Counted from the stretch's first letter, positions 1-10,988 are shown. The stretch is DNA of 64,000 nucleotides from Progne subis subis (GCA_022316685.1 JAKJHU010000082.1:62001-126000), one strand, 5' to 3'. Notes: generated from the sequence alone by a model not told the origin. A program made the numbers and translations.

Positions 1-957
1 ATGGGAGGAGTGATTGGAGGAGTAGGATTTGTAAATGCCCCATTAACAGCCTCTGAGGTAAGAGGATTTAAGAAAGAGCTAGGAAATTTAGTTGAAGATC
101 CCATAGGTATTGCCACACAGGTAGACCAATTCCTTGGACCCAATGTTTATACATGGGGAGAGTTAAATTCTATATTAAACATCTTGTTCTCTCCTGAGGA
201 AATACGAATGATCAGAACAGCAAGTTATCAGAATCTGGGAAAGGGAAAATAGGTTGGGGCCACCTGAGGATTGTAAATTACTGATAGCTGATCCAGGGTG
301 GGACCCAAATCGAGAAGAGGAAAGACAAAATATGAGAGACAATAGGTCCTTGATAGTAAGAGATATAAGAGAATCTGTCCCCAGAGGGAATAATACTAAA
401 TTAGCTTTTGATGGGTCCCAAGAAAAAGATTAAACTCCTGCCACTTTTAAAAACTAAAAAGGATTTTTCAATTATATTCAAACATAGACCCTGATAGTCC
501 TGAGGGACAAGTAATTCTTAAAGCGCAGTTTGTAACAAAGTCATGGCCAGATATACGGAGAAAATTAGAAAAAATTGAAGATTGGCAGGAGAAAAGTATT
601 AATGAATTATTAAAAGAAGCCTTAAAAGTTTACCTGAGGAGACAAGAAGAAAAAGCTAGAGCCAAGGCTCGCATTATGGTAGCTGTAGCAAGAGAAAGTA
701 CTGGAGTAGCAGAAAACCACAGAAACTCCTCTTTGAAATCTAGTGAGGAAGGACCAAGACCCTCATTTAAAGGACCAAAGTCACCCATAGTTCCACCGTG
801 GGTAAATTTGAAAAGAAGTAACCCAGGAGAGAATAGAATTTGTTATTACTGTGGTGAAATAGGGCATTTAAAAAGGGATTGTAAGAAATTATCACTTGAT
901 GAAGCTATTGCATGGGAGCAAGATGCCTTGGAGAGGGTGCTGAAAGGGGAGGATTAG
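1..957 (+). pseudogene. gag: gag remnant: capsid C-terminal part plus nucleocapsid
   Basis: Gag is the retroviral structural polyprotein. Positions 1-252 read as capsid (PLTASEVRGFKKELGNLVED, then a FLGPNVYTW segment). The frame is lost near 250; capsid continues in another frame to about 433 and in further broken frames to about 675, including a DIRRKLEKIEDWQEK stretch typical of the region after the major homology region. From 676 the frame is open to a UAG at 955-957 and holds one zinc knuckle, CX2CX4HX4C, at 841-882. At least two frameshifts and several stops make it non-coding. The matrix part is off the left edge. The call is secure; the exact break positions are approximate. Confidence 0.9.
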
Positions 958-1497
958 GGGTGTCAGAGGCTCTATAAAATAGGGGACCCAATAGAACAAC
1001 AAGATGAGCCTCTAGTAAGCTTTGATATGGGGCCTCAAAGTGAAGAATATGAATTCTTAGGGGACACAGGGGCTGATAGGTCGAGTTTAAGGAAATTACC
1101 AACAGGGGTAACAATCGGGACAAAAACCTGTGAAGTGTTAGGGGCTGAAGGGAGGCCCTTTCGAGCATTAATAATTGAAGGAGTAGAGATTAAAGGGAAC
1201 TCAAAGTATTGTGTAGCTGATTTTGTTTATTTAGCACATGCAGAAACTAATTTACTAGGCAGAGACTTACAAGTGCAGCTTGGGGTAGGAGTTATCCCAA
1301 AAGATGGAAAAATGGTTGTGCATATCATGAAACTGACCCAAAGGGATATACAAGAGATAAATCCAGAAGTGTGGGCTACAGAGGGAAAGTATGGGTGTTT
1401 AGATATCCCCCCCCCATTAAGAAAGAAATGCAAAAAGATACCCCCGCCATCAGAGTCAAGCAATACCCAATGTCACCAGAAGGAAGGAAGGGGCTAG
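958..1497 (+). pseudogene. pro: Retroviral aspartic protease, in frame with gag after UAG
   Basis: The protease matures Gag and Gag-Pol. The reading frame runs without interruption from the gag UAG (955-957) in the same phase as gag, so the ancestral virus would have made Gag-Pro-Pol by stop-codon suppression, as known for gammaretroviruses. The catalytic DTGA is intact at 1063-1074 in the context FLGDTGADRSSLR; the flap-like and LLGRD segments follow. The frame ends at 1497 only because it drifts out of phase at a C run (about 1407-1415). The remaining pol reads in another frame from there. The family call is confident. Confidence 0.88.
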
Positions 1498-2266
1498 CTT
1501 CAGTAATTGAGCATCTTTTAAAAGAAAATATCCTAGAACCCTGTATGTCCCCTCATAACACCCCTGTATTGGCTATAAAGAAAGATGAGGGAAAGTTTAG
1601 ATTAGTCCAGGATTTGAGAGAAATAAATAAAAGAACTATTGCTCGACACCCAGTAGTACCTAACCCCTATACCTTGCTGAGTAAAATTCCAAGAGAGCAT
1701 ACCTGGTTCACAGTGATAGACTTAAAGGATGCTTTTTGGGCATGTCCCCTAGCAGAAGAGTGTAGGGATTGGTTCGCCTTTGAATGGGAACATCCAGACA
1801 GGGGAAGAAAACAACAGCTAAGTTGGACGCAGTTACCACAGGGATATATGGAATTGCCAAATATCTTTGGACAGGCCCTAGAGACATTATTAGAACAGTT
1901 TAGTCCCAAAGAAGGAGTTCAGATTTTGCAATATGTGGATGATTTATTAATATCAGGGGAGACGGAGAAAGAAGTTAAAGATCTAAGTATACAATTTTAA
2001 ACTTTTTTGGAGAAAAGGGTTTAAAAGTATCTCAAAGTAAACTACAGTTTGTGGAAACTGAGGTCATTTATTTAGGACACATAATCGGAAAAGGAAGTAA
2101 AAGGTTAAGCCCTGTAAGAATTTCAGGAATAGTATCTATATCACCTCCAAAAACTAAGAGGGACATAAGGAAACTTCCAGGCCTGTTCGGATGCTACAAT
2201 CACTGATTAGATAAGTACACTCAAGGGGTCAAATTTCTTTATGATAAATTAATAGACCACGAACCA
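1371..2266 (+). pseudogene. pol: Reverse transcriptase fingers/palm/thumb
   Basis: RNA-dependent DNA polymerase domain. The open stretch 1371-2000 shows RLVQDLREIN, FTVIDLKDAFWACPL, a LPQG motif and the catalytic YVDD at 1932-1943. After the stop near 2000 the thumb continues out of frame (VIYLGHIIGKG, then ISPPKTKRDIRKLPGLFG) to about 2260, with another stop before the next open frame. Substrate-binding and metal-binding residues look intact in the palm, but frameshifts at about 1410 and 2000 and the stop near 2205 prevent a full product. The LPQGYMELPNIFGQAL stretch departs slightly from the more usual LPQGF version. Confidence 0.9.
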
Positions 2267-3439
2267 ATGAATTGGACAGAGAGTGACGAGAAGCAGCTAC
2301 AAGATCTAAAAGAGAAATTATCCTCAGCACCAGTTTTAAGCTTACCAGATCTTAAAAAGGAGTTTGATCTGTTTGTAAACACTGAGGAAGGGATAGCATA
2401 TGAAGTTTTAACTCAAGAATGGGGAGGATACAGAAAACCTGTGGTATTTCTATCAAAACTACTAGATCCAGTGGCCAGGGGATGGCCAGCTTGCCTGCAA
2501 GCAATCGCTGCTGCAGCTATTTTGATAGAAGAGGCTCAAAAGTTAAAATTACAAGGAAAGATAAAGATATATACTCCACATGATTTGCAAACAATCTTAA
2601 ACCAAAGAGCTCAAAAGTGGCTCACAGATTCTAGAAACCTAAAATATGAAATTATACTAATAAATACAGATAACCTAGAACTAACAACATCAAAAAGCTT
2701 AAATCCAGCCCAATTTCTCTCTGGCAAGTCCACCAAAGAGATAGAACACCATTGCCTAGAACTCATTGATATGCAGATGAAGGTAAGAGAAGATCTAGAA
2801 GACACACCCCTTCCATATGGGAGAGTATTGTTCACAGATGGTCATCCCGAGTGGTGGAAGGGAAAAGAACATCCGGATACTCTGTGGTTGAGGGAGAGAA
2901 AATGAAAGTCTTAGAAAAGGGAAAGTTACCAAGTAATTGGTCAGCATAGTGCTGTGAAATATATGCACTAAAGAGGGCTAGATTTACTTAAAGATGACCG
3001 AGGGACCATTTACACAGACTCTAGATATGCCTTTGTTATCGTGCACACATTTGGGAAGATTTGGGAAGGACGGGGATATTTAAATCCAAAAGGGTAAAAC
3101 TTAATACACACAGAATTAATAAAGTCAGTGTTAAAATCTTTACAAAAACCAGTAGAAATTGCAGTAGTCCACATAAAAGGGCATCAAAAGGGAAATATGC
3201 CCAAGATAAGGGGAAACCAGTTAGCTGATAAAACAGCCAGAGAAGCAGCTTTAGAACCAGGAGAACCAGTAAAAATCCTTAAATTTGAGAAAATAGCAAG
3301 AAAAGAAGAAGAAGGGATAGAGCAGGTGTTTAGTGAAAAGGAGCAGAAAGCAATAAAAGAATTGGGATTACATCAGGGGGAACATGGAGTATGGTTAACA
3401 GCTGACGGACAGAAATTCTTAAATAAAGCCCTAGCCTGA
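2267..3439 (+). pseudogene. pol: RT connection and RNase H domains
   Basis: 2267-2905 reads as the connection domain (WTESDEKQLQDLKEKLSSAP, PVVFLSKLLDPVARGWP) and enters RNase H at LFTDGHPEWW. The frame then breaks; 2905-3127 contains YTDSRYAF in a disrupted frame. From 3128 it reopens with HIKGHQKG and NQLADKTAREAA, the C-terminal RNase H motifs, and ends at a UGA at 3437-3439. RNase H removes the RNA strand during reverse transcription; the acidic active-site positions are recognisable (FTDG, YTDS, QLAD). At least two frameshifts make it inactive. Confidence 0.86.
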
Positions 3440-4507
3440 AAAATACTTACAGAAATACATCATTTAACCCACTGGGGAACCCAGGGGTTATGTGACCATT
3501 TCCTAAGGGGAAACCTATGTATTGGAGCACACGAATTAGCAAAGGAAGTTACTCAAGGATGTATAATATGTCAGAAAATAAATCAAAAATTATGAGGAAG
3601 ACTGAGTCTGGAGGGAGGGAGTTAGCCTTAAGGCCCTTCCAGAACGTGCAAATTGATTTTACTGAGATGCCCCCTGTTCAAGGTTACAAACACTTGCTAG
3701 TGATCATAGATCACCTTACCCATTGGGTAGAGGCATTCCCTACAAAAAAAGAAACAGCAGAAGTAGTAACAAAAATAATATTAGAAGAGATCCTCCCTCG
3801 GTATGGGCTGATAAATAATATTGATTCAGATAGAGGGCCACATTTCACAGCACAAATTCTACAACAGGTAACACAAGCCTTAGGGATAAAATGGAGGTTA
3901 CACACCCCGTGGCATCCCCAAAGCTCAGGCAGAGTAGAAAGGATGAACAAGACAATTAAAAATGTACTAACTAAACTAATAGCAGAAACTCAACTAAATT
4001 GGCTTAAATGCTTACCCCTAGCATTATTATGAATCAGAACACAGCCACGAGCAGATATAGGAGTGTCACCATATGAAATGTTATTTGGGCTTCCCTTTTT
4101 GTTATCTCCTTATAGTTCTAAAGACTACCTGGAAGGAGAGGAAGTCACTAGAAAATATCTAAAAACCATTGGACAAACCCTAGGAAAATCTCAGAAAGAA
4201 AGGCTATCTTCCTCAAACTTCCCCTTTGGATGCAAATGTGCATAATATCAATCCTGGAGATTGGGTATTGATCAAAACGTGGACTAATATCCCGCTGACC
4301 CTGAAGTTTGAAGGTCCCTACCAAGTACTGTTAACAACTCACACAGCAGTGTGCACTAAAGAAAAAGGATGGACCCACATCACCAGAGTTAAAGGGCCAG
4401 TACCCCCTCCTGGAGAGAACCCGAGTTCAGCACCCTCACTGGATGAAACCGAGTGGACAGTAACACCACACCCTAAAGACTTGAAATTAACCTTTAAAAA
4501 GAAGTAA
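3440..4507 (+). pseudogene. pol: Integrase (HHCC, DDE core, C-terminal domain)
   Basis: Integrase inserts viral cDNA into host DNA. The HHCC zinc domain (HHLTHWG, then CIICQK) follows the UGA at 3437-3439 in the same frame as RNase H. The core is open at 3517-4032 in another frame, with D in VQIDFTEM, D in DSDRGPHF and E in GRVERMNK (the DD35E triad). It stops at a UGA at 4030-4032 and continues in the same frame from 4063 (SPYEMLFGLPF). The C-terminal domain is at 4226-4507 in yet another frame, with NPGDWVLIKTW and FEGPYQVLLTTHTAV, diagnostic of gamma-type integrases. It is broken by one stop and two frameshifts. Confidence 0.9.
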
Positions 4508-4560
4508 GAGATAACAAAGACTGTGAAACCTTTTTCAGTTGCCTCTCCTGTAATCAATGG

Positions 4561-4838
4561 ATTGTAATGTTTTGTAAGTAGCAATTTAAATAAGTTTAAG
4601 TAATAGATTTATTAAAAAATTGTAAGTTTTTTATGTGTTAATTTTAAAGGTTGTTTAAGTTTTATAAGTAGCAATCTAAATAAGTTTAAGTAATAGATAT
4701 ATTAAAAAGTATAAGTTTTTTTAATGTGTTAATTTCAAAGGTTGTTTAAGTTCTCTAAGCAGGAATTTGAACAAGTTCAAGTAATAGATAAAAGAGTATA
4801 AGTTTTTTTTAGAAAGAAAAAAATGTTAATTTTAAAGA
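4561..4838 (+). repeat. Three tandem copies of a 90-bp AT-rich unit between pol and env
   Basis: The segment TAAGTAGCAATTTAAATAAG recurs as variants at about 4574, 4664 and 4754, an exact 90-bp period. The units run about 4561-4650, 4651-4740 and 4741-4838, with divergence growing in the third. It is followed by a TTAA/AATT tetranucleotide run (about 4850-4870) and a G run (about 4880-4888). It lies in the 540-bp non-coding gap between integrase and env. It may be a duplicated cis element of the virus or a post-insertion expansion. Confidence 0.85.
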
Positions 4839-5046
4839 GTGTTTATTATATTAATTAATTAATTAATTAAAGAAAGAAAGGGGGGGGGAAACATGAATCA
4901 CCTACAGAACATTCTCTAAAGGTAACTAAATTAATAGGGAAGGGAAGTGGAAGCATGTAAGTGGGTTCTTTAGGAGACCTCTCCACTCCAAGAGGCAAGG
5001 CCGGGTGGAGCAAGAAATCCAGGAAGGATAGGCCCATACCGGACTC

Positions 5047-6037
5047 TTGGGAGGGATCGTACTGGTGATGTTCATAAAGCACACCTATGAAACAAAAGCC
5101 TGTGCTAACTGCTATCATCCAGTGTACGATGGAGAGGATCTCAGATCCTTATTCAGGGTCCATACTAATGTGAACCCAAACTGCTTTGACCACTCCCAGT
5201 TGAATACTTGCCAAGAAGATGGAAAAGTTTATTGGACCACAAAAAACACAGCTAGTTATGCACAGCGCCTATTTGGGGAATGTCCTATAGGAGATACTGG
5301 GTTATGCTTTGAAGCGGATTACAAAGGATTGAGAGATATAATAAAAGTGTTGACAACAAAAACTGAAAAAGACCTAGACATCCCATCAGGAAAAAACCTG
5401 TTCATTGACTTAGTAGAAAGGATCAGTCGAGAATTAAATTTAACCAAGTGCTGGATATGTGGAGGTACACAAATGTCTGAAATATGGCCTTGGGAGGGAA
5501 TTAGTTTAAGCCCTCTAGAAATTCTAAAATGGAAGCAAACTGAACAGAATACACGAAGTCTAAGAACAAGAGGAAGAGAGAAGTGGGATCTCAAATCCTA
5601 AAATCATTGGGGAAGAATGTATTATGAGGACAGGAACCAGATATCAAACCCATGTAGGAAAATTAATGTGTAAGAGGTATATAATAGTGATAAACTCAAG
5701 TGCTAAACAGGTTCCCAAAGGGCCTAACAAGTATTGGTCAACTGAGAACATGGAACAATGTATCTATAATGAGAGGTATGAATTATATGAACGTATTGAC
5801 AAAGCTATAAATCCTTTTTGGGGAATAAAAGAACTATCTCGATTTTGGCAACATCCTTTCAAAACTAGGGAAGATTACTGGGAAGCTCCAAATCACCTGT
5901 TCTGGATCTGTGGGGATACTGCTTATACAAAATTGCCTGGGGATTGGTCGGGAAGCTGTACAATAGGGATCATAAAGCCAGCTTTCTTCCTATTACCCAA
6001 GAAGATTAGGAGCACACCTAGGAGTCCCAGTATATGA
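5047..6037 (+). pseudogene. env: Env surface (SU) region
   Basis: Env SU binds the host receptor. The hydrophobic run LGGIVLVMFI just at the start resembles the end of a signal peptide, but a stop lies upstream of it. The open stretch 5047-5601 is cysteine-rich and holds the SU CWIC motif at 5449-5460 (LNLTKCWICGG), the CXXC used by gamma-type Envs for the SU-TM disulfide. The protein continues in a second frame at 5624-6037. At least one frameshift and one stop separate the halves, so no functional Env is made. The assignment is good; subfamily naming needs a database search. Confidence 0.82.
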
Positions 6038-6081
6038 CAATCTGGGAAAAGTCGAACAAAAGAAAAGAGATACTCTAACAA

Positions 6082-6648
6082 TTGGTGGAGACCAAAAATG
6101 AAAAGGAAAAATATAGGACCCCAGAAGAAATCATTAAAACCTATGGACCAGCTACATGGGCACAGGACGGGTCCTGGGGGTATCGCACTCCAATCTACAT
6201 GTTAAATAGAATCATTAGGCTCCAAGCTGTCCTAGAAATGGTATCTAACCGAACAGCTCTCGCATTAGACCACATCAGTGACCAACTAACACAAACAAGA
6301 GCTGTAATATACCAAATACGTCTTGCTGTAGACTACCTTTTAGCAGATGAAGGAGGAATCTGTGGTAAATTTAATTCATCTGAATGTTGTTTAGAAATTG
6401 ATGATAAAAGCACAGTAATTAAAAACATCTCAAAAGAAATCAGAAAGCTAGCCTATGTGGGAAATCAAGAATGGAATCCTCTAATGGACACCAACTGGTG
6501 GAATAGGTTTTGGTCATTCAAAGGGGATTGGTGGAAGAAAGCTGGGTTTATGATAATTTGCTCAGGGTTAATAGTTTTTACCCTGTCTAATTCCATATCT
6601 AATTCGAACAATTACCTCCACAGTCCAAGCCAGTATCTGGATCCCTAA
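6082..6648 (+). pseudogene. env: Env transmembrane (TM) subunit, CX7CC type
   Basis: TM mediates membrane fusion. A basic cluster near 6050-6075 lies at the expected SU/TM boundary. Then come a heptad-repeat stretch ([19 protein letters not shown]), an immunosuppressive-like segment ([16 protein letters not shown]), and the cysteine motif at 6361-6390. Seven residues separate the first Cys from the Cys pair, not the six of classic gammaretroviruses. A membrane segment follows ([16 protein letters not shown]) near 6535-6590, and the tail ends at 6648. This piece is open for 188 codons, the best preserved env part, but it is detached from SU by frame breaks. I infer similarity to the CX7C-type Envs described for some ancient vertebrate ERVs. 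Confidence 0.85.
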
Positions 6649-6810
6649 AGCAACCAGTCAAAAACAAACCAAAATGATGGTGATAGAGAGTCAAGAACCC
6701 TAACATGAGAATGCCAAAGAAATATATGAGAAGTTCCAAAAATGTAGAAAAATTTATTTTCAAGAAGAAGAGGTAACAAATTGATGCGAGCTAAAGCTCA
6801 ATCAAAGAAA

Positions 6811-6823
6811 TAGAGGGGGGAGT
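6811..6823 (+). promoter_or_regulatory. Polypurine tract of the class I provirus
   Basis: A purine-rich run with six consecutive G residues abuts the TG that opens the 3' LTR. This is the position and composition of the plus-strand primer site of retroviruses. Confidence 0.75.
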
Positions 6824-7454
6824 TGTTATAAACGAGTTCTATTCAAATGATCTATGTTTTAGTTACTTAATTGTTAAAATTCCATTAAGGTAGTTAATGC
6901 TAGTTCTGTTTAAAGAATTTGCCTTATTCCTGTTTTAATATTGATTAATCATCTTATTTACTTCTGTTTGTTAATTAAGAGTTTACTCTGTTACCTGTAT
7001 CTCTGCTCTCATTTGTTGGATAGCGTCTGAATATGTAAATAAAAAGAACACTGGAATTCTGGGAACGACTCATGAACAAAGGACTCTTAAAGCAGAGAAC
7101 CAAAGTGGAATCCAGGACTGAAATAGCATCTCTGAACTAGTGCAAAAGTAAAACTGTCTGCCGAGGCAGCTTTATTTGGTCGCTGTGACCTGGGTGGGAG
7201 TTCCCCATCGCTGGACAACTCCTGACTAATGAAGCAAAAACGACTCCCCCAGCAGAGGAGAGCCTGCGAGTGGAAGGAGTCCTAGCTTCGCTGTGAAGCG
7301 AAGCTGTTTGTACTTCTTCCTCTTCTGCGTTGCCAAGAGAGAGTAGCTGGGAGCATGCGCAGCTCCTCAAGCTCTCCGCCAGAGCTTGATTTTCTAATAA
7401 AGGCATAAAAAAGAGCAAGTATCCCAGCCCTTGATTTTTTTTTTCTCCATAACA
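6824..7454 (+). repeat. 3' LTR of the class I provirus
   Basis: It starts TGTTAT and ends ATAACA, a perfect 6-bp terminal inverted repeat, 631 bp in all, directly after the polypurine tract. An AATAAA signal lies at 7396-7401 close to the end, with T-rich sequence after it. The 5' LTR is outside the window, so the age cannot be estimated here. Confidence 0.88.
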
Positions 7455-8672
7455 GATCTACATTAAATTACGTAATTAACTGTGGTATTTCCTCTTCTCT
7501 GTAATGACAAACATTGTTCAAAGTTTACACTCATTATTATCTAATTTATAATGAGCCAAAATTCAAACTTCGAATCTAAATTTACCAAGTTAATCTAAAG
7601 AATTTAATATTTTTATTTTTAAAATATTGCAGACATTCCAATTTATGACCATTTTCCTACTTCTTGCAAATTCTTTCTGATATTGTCTTTGACAAATATC
7701 TGCTATCTTCCTAATAAAATGTGCAGTAGCTTCCTTTTTGTAATTGAGAGCTCTAAAACTTCTTAATTGCTGAGCCTCTGTGACTTTAAGATATATTGAG
7801 ATTTGAAGTTTTATTACTTTTGCACTTGAATATTGCAGTTTTCTCTTATTTGAAGTTGAAATAAGAGAAATTGGAGAAATTGGTGAAGTTGAAGCCAGAG
7901 AAATTGGTGAAAATATTTCAATTCATACAAAGGGACACTGATGGAGTTATTACTTGCATCAAAAGTCAAAGTATGTTCATGCTATTCTGAAAGTTTTATA
8001 ATGACTTCTGGTTCTAGTCTTTTTACAGTTTAAGACTTTTCACTTGACTTACAAAAGACAATTGTTATGCCTTAAATTTGCATATTTGCATGATTTATCC
8101 TGCCATATGTTTTCAGCCTCACTCACATTTTGTCAGCTTTGCTCTGTGCCTTCCCTGATGTGCAGCTCTGACTTGATGTGATAAGTTCAGGGTTAGATCT
8201 GTATTTAGATCTGTTAGATCTTGTGCTTCCAGCTTTAGGAGTACCTCAAATGCAAAGCTGGCTGTACGGTCATCCCCATTATAGCAGGACCAAGCCAGTG
8301 TAACTTCAGTAGATTTTGTTTGAAACTATTTTTCATTAATTGTGTGTCAGATTGACTGCCTGGAATGAGATTATCATTTTCATTGCCATTGCACTTTTGT
8401 ATTGCCCTGTTCCTCTAAAGGGTTGTGTTTGCTATGGAATATGCCATATCCTCCATGCTGTGGGAAGTCATGAACATTCGTAAAGTGCATGGCTAATCTT
8501 GAGAGTCTGTCATAGTTCCTGTACCAACACCAAACCAAGTGTGATATCCTTTTGCACGCTGGCCTTTGGGAAGGACGTGAAACTTTGATTGTACACAGGC
8601 TCCTCCTCTTTTAACCTGCTTGTCTGGGGCTGGCTCTTCTCAGCAAGAGCCTGCTTAATGGCCAGAAAGAGG
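7455..8672. other. AT-rich sequence without recognised features
   Basis: No gene or repeat is recognised. There are short imperfect repeats around 7850-7910 (AGAGAAATTGG units) but no supported coding frame. Confidence 0.5.
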
Positions 8673-9423
8673 TGTCTCAGTTTTGAAAGACAGTTGTCTG
8701 CCAAGGAAAAGCTAGAGCCTCCCTTGGAATGGAGATTGTAAATTCCCCTTCCCTCCTTATTATTATGATTTTGTAATTAGGGGCTTTCAGGCAAAGATAT
8801 GGGAATAGGAGTAACAGTTCTTTACTAGGGATATTAAAAAATAGAAAATACAAATGTAGTAGTACAAAAAAAACAAGCAAGGAAACAAACAAAAATCTGG
8901 GAAAAAACTCTGACCTCTAGAGTCAGGGATACAAGCTGGCATCCTGTTGGTCAGGGTGTTGGAAGCAGTTCAGATAAATCCTCCTGGAATTACAGATGTA
9001 GTTCTGTGGAATAGAGATGGTCCTGTAGAAAGTTCAGTGGCAACGAGATGAGTCCAGTCCACCTCTGGGAATCCAGTGGAAAAAACAGGATACCTTGTGT
9101 CCTTCAGTCCCAGTTTTTATCTAGCTAGGAACTGTTAGCTCCTCCCCCACTGTGTGGAGCATCTCCCAATGGGATGATGGAATGTGTCATGTCATTGGTG
9201 GGCCCTAATGGCCCATTATCAGAAGATGTCCCCTTGGAGAATGGAGGGGTGGTGAAAGAGATAAGAAACACTGCCCCACGTGGCTTTAATGGCTGGGCCA
9301 TTATCAGAAGGCATCCTCCTCCCTACCCCCTGGAGTTACAAGAGGAGGGCAACACATCTCCCAAAAAACAGCTTTCAACAGATGAAATAGAATATACATT
9401 TTTAAGTTACATAATTCAATACA
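8673..9423 (-). mobile_element. Solo ERVL-type LTR (copy A)
   Basis: A 751-bp LTR. Sense is inferred by matching its left edge, reverse complement ending CCAAGACA-like, to the ERVL provirus LTR. It is flanked by a perfect 5-bp duplication AGAGG (8668-8672 and 9424-9428), the size usual for ERVL. The same family recurs at 47075-47816 and 55872-56617. No internal region is attached. Confidence 0.87.
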
Positions 9424-9428
9424 AGAGG

Positions 9429-10253
9429 CTACAAGTTTAGGGCAATTTTCCTCATATTGTTTCACCATGCCATGGGAATATTTTGTTAACTAACACAGAT
9501 GGAAAAGGAGAGGTGAATTCTTGAGACTGCAAAAGCTGCATGAAGGATCATCCTTCCATGATCCTGCAGTGCTCAAGATAATCAGCACTGAGTGTTGCTG
9601 CTCACCTTGAAAGTGATGCTCATTAGCATTAATCGAAAGGCACAAGAAAGAAAATTTATTTTTTTACCACAGGAAAAACATAACATCAAAAATTCAACAC
9701 ATTTTAATTTTCTAGATTTCTGAAAAGTCAATTTTTTTTTTTTTAATAAAAATCCAGCAATTTCTTAGACATTCAAGTGTTCTCAAAAATGGAAACTAGG
9801 AATTTTATAGGTCAAGACACAGTAAAATCCCCAGCAGTCAGATATCAGTAATTTAGATGAGTTTCCTGGCCTATTCAATACCTGTGTGAGGCACAAATTC
9901 ACGAACAGGAAAGGGCTAAAAGGTCTGCAGCACTTTCTCCTTGAATATGCTCTTCTTTGTTTCTCCAGATCATGGAACTCTGAAATAATTGTGTGCTCAA
10001 GGCAGCCAGAGAAGCCCTGGATTTTGACCAGGAGCTCCAAGCTACCATTAACCATAGCTGCCACTATCAGCTCCATTCCAAGAAGAAACTTGATGCAGCA
10101 TGGTCAAAAATGTTAATATGAACTGAAATAGGACAACATAGAACAAAACTTGAAAAGAAAAAAAACTCATTTGAGCTGTTTCTACCATCTTCACCCTCTC
10201 TGTTATTCAAAGTAGTTAAATGTGACATCAAAACCTTCACCACATGCACTTAT
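9429..10253. other. AT-rich sequence without recognised features
   Basis: I see no gene, RNA or repeat I can name. A T run lies at about 9731-9744. The short open frames here have no family features. Confidence 0.45.
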
Positions 10254-10258
10254 GTATT

Positions 10259-10896
10259 TGTTGAGGGTCAAGTTCTCCTGTAGAATTTTTCCCCCCCCCG
10301 CCCCGTTTAAGTAGGGGCAGTTTAAGCGGTGCTTAACCTGACAAAAGAAGTTGATCACTTGGTTTTGGGGAAGGGAGGAGGCTCCGGAGAGAGCTGGGGG
10401 GTGGCCTCACTTCTCTCAGCTTTCCCGGGGAGGACGGTCGGACTACGGGTGGCTGCCTGGAGTCCACAGCTAATGGAGGAGTTTGGTCCTGGGAATTCTA
10501 TCATCTGTTAGAGCGCCCAGGAATTCGGAGTTTCTTCATTACCCTGCTGGATTTTGGGTCAGCCCGGGGTCCAGCCGCTGCGGGTTCTTCGGCACTGCCC
10601 ACTCCATCTGCCAGGGACACCCCCCTGCCTGCCAAGGACAATCCACCGCTTCCAGCTTGCAGCCATCAGCGACGGACTTTGCCACCGTTTGCCCTCAGGG
10701 TTCTTGGTTCTGTTTTACTGTTATTATAAGTGCTGTTGTTGTTTGTCTGTCCTGTTATATTTACTAGTAAAGGACTGTTATTCCTTTTCCCTATAGCTCT
10801 GACCGAAAGTTGTTTTTTTTTTTTAATCTTCTAAATTATAATAACCCGGAGGCTTGCCTCTCCTTAGCAGACAACTGTCTTTTTCAAACCAAGACA
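10259..10896 (+). repeat. 5' LTR of the ERVL provirus
   Basis: A 638-bp LTR, TGTTGAGG to CCAAGACA. Compared by eye with the 3' LTR I find substitutions near 10474 (T here, C there) and 10536 (A here, G there), a possible third in the T run near 10812, and length differences in C, G and T runs. A TATA-like TTATTATAAG lies near 10719. I see no AATAAA. Confidence 0.95.
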
Positions 10897-10901
10897 GAAT
10901 T

Positions 10902-10920
10902 TGGCGCCCAATTCGTGGGG
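10902..10920 (+). promoter_or_regulatory. Primer binding site, lysine-tRNA-like
   Basis: Five bases after the 5' LTR the sequence TGGCGCCCAATTCGTGGGG begins. The first nine bases match the start shared by retroviral PBSs for lysine tRNAs, and the rest resembles the Lys1,2 type with a small difference (ATT where AC is usual). Mammalian ERVL is named for a leucine PBS, so this assignment is notable. Confidence 0.65.
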
Positions 10921-10988
10921 CTCGAGGGGCATTGAGAGAAAAAGGAATAACAGTTCTTAAGTGCCTGCATTACTGTGTACTGGACATC

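Larger units (their letters stand above)
1..7454 (+). mobile_element. Class I (gamma-like) endogenous retrovirus, 5'-truncated by window edge
   Basis: The order is gag, pro, RT, RNase H, integrase, env and 3' LTR on the plus strand. The window opens inside capsid, so the matrix region, PBS and 5' LTR are not seen. Class I assignment rests on one CCHC knuckle, a UAG between gag and pro in the same frame, a GDWV-type integrase tail, CWIC in SU, and an immunosuppressive-type TM with a CX7CC motif. Every gene carries frameshifts or stops, so it is an old, non-functional copy. The 3' LTR ends at 7454; the target duplication cannot be checked without the 5' flank. Confidence 0.93.

Noticed and set aside
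10329..10796. Frames in the ERVL LTR (repeated at 16148-16585)
   Set aside because: They are inside both LTRs and present only because the LTRs are near-identical; no evidence for an LTR-encoded protein.
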